From positions 1 through 50,847 of the forward strand of contig CANFKD010000002.1 in NCBI GenBank assembly GCA_947447115.1: a stretch of 50,847 nt of DNA, read 5' to 3'. Positions 43,865 through 50,847 of this stretch are shown in pieces (position 1 is the first letter of the stretch; every line of letters begins with the position of its first letter). Source of the DNA: Caulobacteraceae bacterium. Lineage in GTDB: Bacteria > Pseudomonadota > Alphaproteobacteria > Caulobacterales > Caulobacteraceae. The translations under genes and the position numbers were made by a program. Under the pieces are notes generated by a model that worked only from the letters and a program-made list of their open reading frames with translations, made no database searches and was not told where the DNA came from.

Positions 43865-44863
43865 TCAGTCCATCGTCACCACGACCTTGCCCATGGCCTT
43901 GCGGCTGGCGAGATGGGTGATGGCCTTGCCGGAGTCGGCGAGGCTGAAGGTTTCGGAGACGTGGGGGCGGATCTTGCCGTCGACATAGAGCTGCATCAGC
44001 TCCGCGACATTTTCTTGGTGCAGCTTGGGCTCGCGGGCCACGAAGGCGCCCCAGAACACGCCGACGACCTGACAGCTCTTGAGCAGGGTCAGGTTGAGCG
44101 GAATGGCGGGAATACCGGCGGGGAAGCCGATGACCAAGAAACGGCCTTCCCAAGCCATCGAGCGCAGGCTGGCCTCGGCATAGTCGCCGCCGACCGCGTC
44201 ATAGATGACATCAACGCCATTAGGGCCACAGGCTTCCTTAAAAAGGTTGGCCAGAGCCTTCTTACCGTCCTTATCGAACGGGCCGGTGGGATAGACCACG
44301 CCGCTGTCGGCGCCGCGTGAAATGGCCAGATCGACCTTTTCCTGTGACGAGGCTGCGGCAATGACCTTAGCCCCCATAGCCTTGCCGAGCTCGACCGCTG
44401 CCAGACCGACGCCGCCTGCGGCACCGAGCACCAGCAGGCTTTCACCGGGCTTGATGGTGGCGCGCTGCTTAAGGCCATAGTGCGAGGTGCCATAGGTCAT
44501 GATGAAGGCCGCAGCCTCATCAAAGGGCATGGAGGCGGGCATAGGGATGCAGCGGGCCGCATCGAGCGCGATCTTTTCGGCCATACCGCCATTGCCGGTC
44601 GAGGCGATGACCCGGTCACCGACCTTGAGCCCCGTGACGCCTTCGCCAACGGCTTCAACCACGCCGGACACTTCACCGCCGGGCGAGAAGGGGCGCGCAG
44701 GTTTGAATTGATATTTGTCTTCGATGATCAGCACGTCGGGATAGTTCACCCCGCAGGCCTTGACCGCCAGCAGAACCTGACCGGCCTTTGCGACCGGGTC
44801 CGCGACCTCTTCCAGCACCAGAGTTTCTGGACCGCCGACACTCTTGCTCAGCACAGCCTTCAT
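43865..44863 (-). CDS. NADPH:quinone oxidoreductase family protein
   Basis: Zinc-free medium-chain reductase of 332 residues. It has ACGVNYPDVLIIEDKY, FSPGGEVSGVV, and the nucleotide site LGAAGGVGLAAVELGKAMGA (about residues 146-165). CSTC-type zinc residues are absent. GGGAGGTAACAACG directly before the ATG is a strong ribosome site. It belongs to the same broad family as the gene at 18842 but is clearly different in sequence. Located downstream of the ECF sigma/anti-sigma pair on the same strand, so possible regulon membership is a guess. Confidence 0.9.
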   Translation of the reverse strand: MKAVLSKSVGGPETLVLEEVADPVAKAGQVLLAVKACGVNYPDVLIIEDKYQFKPARPFSPGGEVSGVVEAVGEGVTGLKVGDRVIASTGNGGMAEKIALDAARCIPMPASMPFDEAAAFIMTYGTSHYGLKQRATIKPGESLLVLGAAGGVGLAAVELGKAMGAKVIAAASSQEKVDLAISRGADSGVVYPTGPFDKDGKKALANLFKEACGPNGVDVIYDAVGGDYAEASLRSMAWEGRFLVIGFPAGIPAIPLNLTLLKSCQVVGVFWGAFVAREPKLHQENVAELMQLYVDGKIRPHVSETFSLADSGKAITHLASRKAMGKVVVTMD

Positions 44864-44986
44864 CGTTGTTACCTCCCGTTTAAACGTCTGTTCGATGTTG
44901 CCGCGACGCTAGCGCAACTACCGACAAGCGCAAGCGCCCAAAGGGGGGCTTGGGATCGAGAACGCCGTTGATGGGCTGATTTTTGA

Positions 44987-45709
44987 TTAATGCAGACGCA
45001 GGGCGCGCTGGACCAGGCCTACGGCGCCCGAAAAGCGCAAGTCGCCGACATTGACCGCGAGGGCAAAACAGACCTGACCGGGTTCCGCAATCGGCTGGTG
45101 CACAAAACCCTTGTGAGCAACGGCAATATCTCCGGCCCCATAGCGCCGGTGGCCATCATGATAGGCACCGCACAGGACCAAGGTGACCTCGTCGCCCTCA
45201 TGGTCGTGACGCGGGCTTCCAGAGCCTGGAACGATCCGCAAAAGCTCGACATGGACGCCGTCAGCGGTCGGCTCGGCGAGGGCTAGGCGCTTAAGGCCGC
45301 GCCCGCCAAATTTCCAACCGCTATGTTCCAGCGCATTGAGCGCGGCGTCGCGTACCGGTGCGGGCAGGCCCAGAATTTCGGAGAGACCTTGACCTGCGGC
45401 CTTGGCCGCAAGGGCTGCACGCTGGTCGGCCTGATCGAGCCCAGCAATCTGAGCCATCACCCGATCAAACCCTTTGGCGCTCATCTCAACGGCCATTTCC
45501 TGTTCAAGCAGGGCGCCGCCAATGGCGTCCGCATCGGCCGTGGACAGGTCATTTTCGGCCAAGACCGCTTCGTCCCGCATGAAGGCTGCCGTGTCGAGCA
45601 ATAGCTTTAAGGCCGGTTGGGCCTTGGCCATTTCGGCGAGGGGAGTCAGGGTTGGGGTCACGAAAGATAGCCTAAGGTCTGTGGGTTGGTACCCTTTATG
45701 ATCGGGCAC
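44987..45709 (-). CDS. ChrR-like cupin anti-sigma factor, N-terminal zinc motif lost
   Basis: 240-residue protein with a C-terminal ChrR-type cupin: LRIVPGSGSPRHDHEGDEVTLVL, GAGDIAVAHKGFVHQPIAE and LRFSGAV, with cupin metal ligands (H, H, E and a later H) present. In known ChrR the N-terminal domain binds the sigma factor and zinc through a histidine and an HxxxCxxC. Here that region reads QPALKLLLDTAAFMRDEAV...IGGALLE, with no histidine-cysteine set; the only two cysteines are in the cupin. It follows the sigma factor by 58 bases. Start is GTG with poor ribosome site, so the N-terminus is uncertain. Confidence 0.82.
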   Translation of the reverse strand: MPDHKGYQPTDLRLSFVTPTLTPLAEMAKAQPALKLLLDTAAFMRDEAVLAENDLSTADADAIGGALLEQEMAVEMSAKGFDRVMAQIAGLDQADQRAALAAKAAGQGLSEILGLPAPVRDAALNALEHSGWKFGGRGLKRLALAEPTADGVHVELLRIVPGSGSPRHDHEGDEVTLVLCGAYHDGHRRYGAGDIAVAHKGFVHQPIAEPGQVCFALAVNVGDLRFSGAVGLVQRALRLH

Positions 45710-45767
45710 GTCCTAAATCGATATGAACGTGACGTCGGGTTCTTCAAGGCCGGATGACGATTTTCTC

Positions 45768-46373
45768 TCATTCATCACCCTCTAGCCGGGATCGAAGACG
45801 ATTGAAGGCCAGCCTTAGCCGAGACTTTACCGTGCCAAGAGGGATGCCGGTGACATCGGCGATCTGGCGATGGGTGAGGCCCTCATAAAAGGCCTTGCGG
45901 ATCAGATCCATCTGCTCGGCGGGTAAATCGGCCATGGCCAACCTCATCCGATCTTCTTGTTCGACGGCGTCGAGATGGGCGTCCGGGGCCGCCTCTGCTG
46001 ACGGTAAGAGCGCGGGGTCATCGGCATCCAGCACCGCGCGCTGATCTTGCCGAAACAGGTCAATGCGGCGATTGCGGGCAATGCGAAAGATCCAGGTGGC
46101 GACGGAGGCTTGGCGACGGTCAAACAGGGCCGCCTTTCGCCAGACCGTGACCATCACCTCTTGGGCCAGATCTTCGGCCTGAGCCTGACCAAGACCCAGA
46201 CGGATCAAATAGCCCTTCACCCTTGGGCCATAGTGAGAAAAGAGCTCGGCAAAGGCCGCGCGGTCTTGCTGAGCGCCCACCCGGTCCATCAGATCGGAGA
46301 AATGGGCGCGGTCTTCAGACAGGGGCGTCTCGTTAGCCGGCAAGGAACAGATCCATCTAGGCCCTTGTTGCAT
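45768..46373 (-). CDS. ECF11-like RNA polymerase sigma factor (RpoE/SigE type)
   Basis: 201-residue extracytoplasmic-function sigma factor. Region 2 contains [45 protein letters not shown] and the -10-reading [20 protein letters not shown] (about residues 30-105). Region 4 has the helix-turn-helix [29 protein letters not shown]. The sequence is close to the Rhodobacter RpoE that answers singlet oxygen and is held by ChrR; a ChrR-like gene indeed follows. No clear ribosome site before ATG 46373; a TTG further in is possible. The usual autoregulated promoter was not found upstream. Confidence 0.9.
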   Translation of the reverse strand: MQQGPRWICSLPANETPLSEDRAHFSDLMDRVGAQQDRAAFAELFSHYGPRVKGYLIRLGLGQAQAEDLAQEVMVTVWRKAALFDRRQASVATWIFRIARNRRIDLFRQDQRAVLDADDPALLPSAEAAPDAHLDAVEQEDRMRLAMADLPAEQMDLIRKAFYEGLTHRQIADVTGIPLGTVKSRLRLAFNRLRSRLEGDE

Positions 46374-46542
46374 TGGGCTAGAGCCGTTTAACCACCGGCT
46401 TGGCGGGCGCACAATCGCTGGCATCAAAAATCGGGCCGTAAAGACGCCGCCTGCGACCATAGACCTCGGATTTTGGAAGTTCGGCCTTATCTGTTATGAA
46501 GCCGCAACAGTCTTTACCCCCAACCTTGCAGGACACGGCCTC

Positions 46543-47724
46543 TTGGGCGTTACGCTAGATCTTTCGCGCGCGTCGGCCTCGGCCGTGACGCCTCAGGCCC
46601 CAACAGGCCCGATCAACCTTGCGGGCCTGACGCGCGAGGGGATCAAGGCGGCCTTGATCGCGGGAGAGGCCTGCGCGCCCGATAAGGCCAAGATGCGCAC
46701 GGCGCAGATCTGGCGCTGGATCAACCATTTCGGCGTCACTGATTTTGATCGCATGACCGATGTCGACAAGGATGTCCGCGCCGTCTTGGCCGATCGCTTT
46801 GTCGTCGCGCGTCCTGAAGTCACCGAGCGGCAGGTTAGCCGCGACGGCACCCGCAAATGGCTCTTGAAATTTGCGCCGGGCGTTGAGGCCGAGGCGGTCT
46901 TTATTCCAGGCGTTGGCCGGGCTGGTGCCCTTTGCGTGTCCAGCCAGGTCGGCTGCACCCTGAACTGCACCTTCTGTCACACGGGCACCCAGCCCCTCGT
47001 GCGCAACCTGACGGCGGCTGAGATTGTCGCCCAGGTGCAGGTGGCGCGCGATGATCTGGGCGAATGGCCGTCTCCGGCAGAGGGCCGCCAACTGTCCAAC
47101 ATCGTCTTTATGGGCATGGGTGAGCCGCTCTATAATCTGGACGCCGTGGCCCAGTCCATGGATGTGGTCTCTGACGGCGAGGGCATTGCCCTATCGCGCC
47201 GACGGATCACGGTCTCGACCAGCGGTGTGGTTCCGCAACTGGAGCCTTTGGGCACGCGCACCGGGGCCATGTTGGCCATTTCCTTGCACGCCACCAATGA
47301 TGAGCTGCGCGACCAACTTGTGCCGCTCAATCGCAAATATCCGATCGCCGAGCTTTTGGCCGGCATTCGGGCCTATCCGGGCCTGTCCAATGCGCGCCGC
47401 GTGACCTTCGAATATGTCATGCTGAAGGGCATCAATGACAGCTTGGCCGATGCCCGCGCCCTAATTCAACTGGTGCGAGGCCTTCCAGCCAAGATTAATC
47501 TGATCCCGTTCAACCCATGGCCGGGCTCGCCCTATGAATGTTCCGATTGGGCAACCATCGAGAAGTTCGCGGCTGTGATCAACAAGGCGGGCTATGCTTC
47601 GCCGATCCGCACCCCGCGCGGCCGCGATATTTTGGCGGCCTGTGGCCAGCTCAAGTCTGAGAGCGAAAAGGTGCGCGCCAGTACCATGCGACAGGCCAGC
47701 CAAGCCGAGCCCTTGGCGGACTAG
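46543..47724 (+). CDS. rlmN: Dual-specificity 23S rRNA/tRNA A2-methyltransferase RlmN
   Basis: Radical SAM enzyme methylating A2503 of 23S rRNA and A37 of some tRNAs. The 393-residue product has the iron-sulfur motif [11 protein letters not shown] (C-x3-C-x2-C, about residues 144-151), [18 protein letters not shown], and the second methyl-carrying cysteine in DILAACGQL. The call uses TTG at 46543 with AGGA upstream; internal starts would lose part of the N-terminal domain. Divergent from the sigma factor, with a 169-base gap. Confidence 0.95.
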   Translation: MGVTLDLSRASASAVTPQAPTGPINLAGLTREGIKAALIAGEACAPDKAKMRTAQIWRWINHFGVTDFDRMTDVDKDVRAVLADRFVVARPEVTERQVSRDGTRKWLLKFAPGVEAEAVFIPGVGRAGALCVSSQVGCTLNCTFCHTGTQPLVRNLTAAEIVAQVQVARDDLGEWPSPAEGRQLSNIVFMGMGEPLYNLDAVAQSMDVVSDGEGIALSRRRITVSTSGVVPQLEPLGTRTGAMLAISLHATNDELRDQLVPLNRKYPIAELLAGIRAYPGLSNARRVTFEYVMLKGINDSLADARALIQLVRGLPAKINLIPFNPWPGSPYECSDWATIEKFAAVINKAGYASPIRTPRGRDILAACGQLKSESEKVRASTMRQASQAEPLAD

Positions 47725-47753
47725 ATCGGCATCCGGCAACAGAGCAAAACGCA

Positions 47754-48167
47754 ATGTCTCCAGAAATCCAAGCCTTTACCAACGCGATCTTGATCGCCCT
47801 CGCCCATGGCGCGATCAGCTTAGCCCTCTTGGCGGCGGGGGCTGTGCTCTATGCTTTTCTGACGCCCCATAAGGAAATCACCCAGATTCGCGACGGCAAT
47901 TCTGCGGCGGCCCTGTCCTTTGGCGGCGTCTTGGTGGCCTTGGCCCTTCCCCTTGCCCTCTCCTTGACGGCCTCAGCCTCGGCCTTAGAGATCTTGCTAT
48001 GGGGCATCATGACCGTGGCGGTTCAGCTTCTGGTCTTTCGACTGATCGACATGCTATTTGCCGGTCTTCCCCAGCGGGTTGCGGAGGGCGAGGTTTCGGC
48101 CGCGGCCCTTCTGGTCTCTGCCAAGCTTGCCTCAGCCATGGTCTTGGCTGCTGCGGTGGCCGGGTGA
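47754..48167 (+). CDS. DUF350 membrane protein
   Basis: 137-residue integral membrane protein with about four helices: ILIALAHGAISLALLAAGAVLYAFL, FGGVLVALALPLALSLTASA, ILLWGIMTVAVQLLVFRLIDMLF and LLVSAKLASAMVLAAAVAG. The IRDGNSAAALSFGG between helices 1 and 2 is the DUF350 mark. Function is unknown. It stops 11 bases before the protease start, so both are probably cotranscribed. Confidence 0.85.
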   Translation: MSPEIQAFTNAILIALAHGAISLALLAAGAVLYAFLTPHKEITQIRDGNSAAALSFGGVLVALALPLALSLTASASALEILLWGIMTVAVQLLVFRLIDMLFAGLPQRVAEGEVSAAALLVSAKLASAMVLAAAVAG

Positions 48168-48178
48168 CGGCCTAAGCC

Positions 48179-49030
48179 ATGACCTTTCCGCGCCTGCCCG
48201 ATTGGCTGGTCTATTCGGCAGTGGTCGTGGCTGTGCTTGTTGCCGCGCGAGGTCGCCAAGAAAATGCTGACGCCCCGCCGCCGCCGCCGATCAGTGCGCA
48301 AGAGGCGGCCCTGGCCACCGGAACCCTATCGGCATCAGAGGCTGGCGAGGGCGAGGTCCGCGTTCCCAAATCCCTATCGCCCTCAGAGACGGGCACGGCC
48401 TTTTCCATTGCGCAAAGCGGCGTTTGGCTGACGGCGCGCCATGTGGTGCAGGACTGTCGGCAGGTGGCTGTGATTGTGGCGGCGGGACGCGGTGTCGTGG
48501 CTGAGGTCAAGCTAGACCCCCACAATGATATTGCCGTTCTCCTGACCCAGGGCGGATCACCCCCCTTACCCATGGCGACCCAACCGCCTGCCGAAGCCGG
48601 AATCTTGGCCTTTCATCCCGGTTTCCCGCGCGGCTCGGCGGGAGAAGTGGCCAGCCGCTATCTGGGTCTACAGACCCTGCGGGGCCGAGGCCGGGCTGGG
48701 CGCGATCAAGAGGTGCTTAGCTGGGCGGAGGTGGGACGGACTGAGGGGTTAAGCGGCTCTTTGGCGGGCCTGTCTGGCGCTCCGACGCTCGATGCAGCGG
48801 GCCGTGTGGTCGGCGTGACCCTCAGCGAGACGCCGCGCCGGGGAAAGATCTATAGCACCACGCCCGCCTCCCTTGCCGCCGCCCTTCGCTTGGCGGGACC
48901 TGTCGCAGGCAATGAAGGCGCATTGGACGGCGCGGTCGGCGAGCCGATCACGGTTGAAAACTATGGCCGTGTGGCGGACGGCCTGCGACGGGACCTGCGT
49001 GTGGTCCGCGTCGCCTGCCTTGGCGGCTAG
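48179..49030 (+). CDS. Trypsin-like serine protease, membrane anchored
   Basis: 283-residue protein. An N-terminal hydrophobic helix (WLVYSAVVVAVLVAA) is followed by a proline-rich linker. Then comes a chymotrypsin-fold domain with the catalytic histidine in WLTARHVVQDC (about residue 88), aspartate in PHNDIAVLL and serine in GLSGSLAGLSGAPTLDAAGRVVGV. The usual GxSGGP appears as GLSGAP. No PDZ domain. The C-terminal tail is short and carries one cysteine. Coupled to the DUF350 gene, convergent with acs. Confidence 0.85.
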   Translation: MTFPRLPDWLVYSAVVVAVLVAARGRQENADAPPPPPISAQEAALATGTLSASEAGEGEVRVPKSLSPSETGTAFSIAQSGVWLTARHVVQDCRQVAVIVAAGRGVVAEVKLDPHNDIAVLLTQGGSPPLPMATQPPAEAGILAFHPGFPRGSAGEVASRYLGLQTLRGRGRAGRDQEVLSWAEVGRTEGLSGSLAGLSGAPTLDAAGRVVGVTLSETPRRGKIYSTTPASLAAALRLAGPVAGNEGALDGAVGEPITVENYGRVADGLRRDLRVVRVACLGG

Positions 49031-49039
49031 CTTACCGGC

Positions 49040-50847
<1,808 letters not shown>

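Noticed and set aside
44864-46542. A zinc-regulated singlet-oxygen operon including the quinone oxidoreductase
   Set aside because: No shared promoter motif was found; the 123-base gap and separate strong ribosome site do not show cotranscription, so regulon membership is left as a guess.
46374-46542. Autoregulated ECF11 promoter before the sigma factor
   Set aside because: No TGATCC-type -35 box with a matching -10 at the right spacing could be found in the divergent gap; a TGATGC near 46420 lacks a partner.

Overview
The window is a GC-rich piece of an alphaproteobacterial chromosome. It is almost entirely housekeeping genes, tightly packed on both strands. Gene order (cenR - L,D-transpeptidase - yggS - thiE-like - ntrZ - DUF3576 - leuS - lptE - holA | parB-parA-rsmG-mnmG - parS - mnmE ... 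rho-hemJ-hemH-hemE | origin | ppsR-maf-aroE-coaE-dnaQ) matches what is known of the origin-proximal region of Caulobacter crescentus. CtrA-type sites in the origin gap also point to Caulobacterales. The genus cannot be fixed from sequence alone. No phage, insertion sequence, CRISPR array, rRNA or tRNA gene was seen, and no gene looks broken; ftsK and acs are cut by the window edges.

Layout. 1-6.7 kb: ftsK (3' part), lolA, a possible small RNA, xth, a CenR-like regulator, an L,D-transpeptidase, yggS, a thiE-like gene and ntrZ. 7-11.8 kb: DUF3576 lipoprotein, leuS, lptE, holA. 11.9-18 kb, minus strand: the segregation and tRNA-modification block parB, parA, rsmG, mnmG, mnmE and a small DUF6489-like gene, with two parS sites between mnmG and mnmE. 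18.1-19.8 kb: two plus-strand enzymes ending in a strong terminator shared with rho. 19.9-24.1 kb, minus strand: rho, hemJ, hemH, hemE. 24.12-24.67 kb: the non-coding replication origin, with two perfect TTAA-N7-TTAA CtrA sites, one half site, DnaA-box-like 9-mers and GANTC sites. 24.7-28.3 kb, plus strand: ppsR, maf, aroE, coaE, dnaQ. Then secB (minus), and timA-like, mltA and smr (plus). 31.6-35.7 kb, minus strand: hisE-hisF-hisA-hisH-hisB headed by a PfkB sugar/nucleoside kinase gene. 35.9-40.9 kb: a DcsG-like ATP-grasp enzyme, nth, moeB/thiF, an alpha/beta hydrolase, a 2-hydroxyacid dehydrogenase and an SH3 protein. 41-43.7 kb: the unsaturated fatty acid cluster fabA-fabB-fabI, followed by a palindromic repeat. 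43.9-46.4 kb: a quinone oxidoreductase and an ECF11-like sigma factor with its ChrR-like anti-sigma. The end holds rlmN, a DUF350 membrane protein, a serine protease and acs (5' end cut).

How it fits together. ParA/ParB and parS lie about 8 kb from the origin. The origin carries binding sites for an initiator (DnaA) and a cell-cycle repressor (CtrA), so replication start and chromosome segregation are encoded side by side. Envelope functions (LolA, LptE, CenR-like, L,D-transpeptidase, MltA, TimA, SecB) and replication functions (HolA, DnaQ, FtsK) cluster around this site. The most notable points are the origin itself, the parS pair, a ChrR-type anti-sigma factor that has lost the usual zinc ligands of its sigma-binding domain, a promoter-terminator unit that may encode a small RNA, and three convergent gene pairs whose stop codons interlock through one CTAG.
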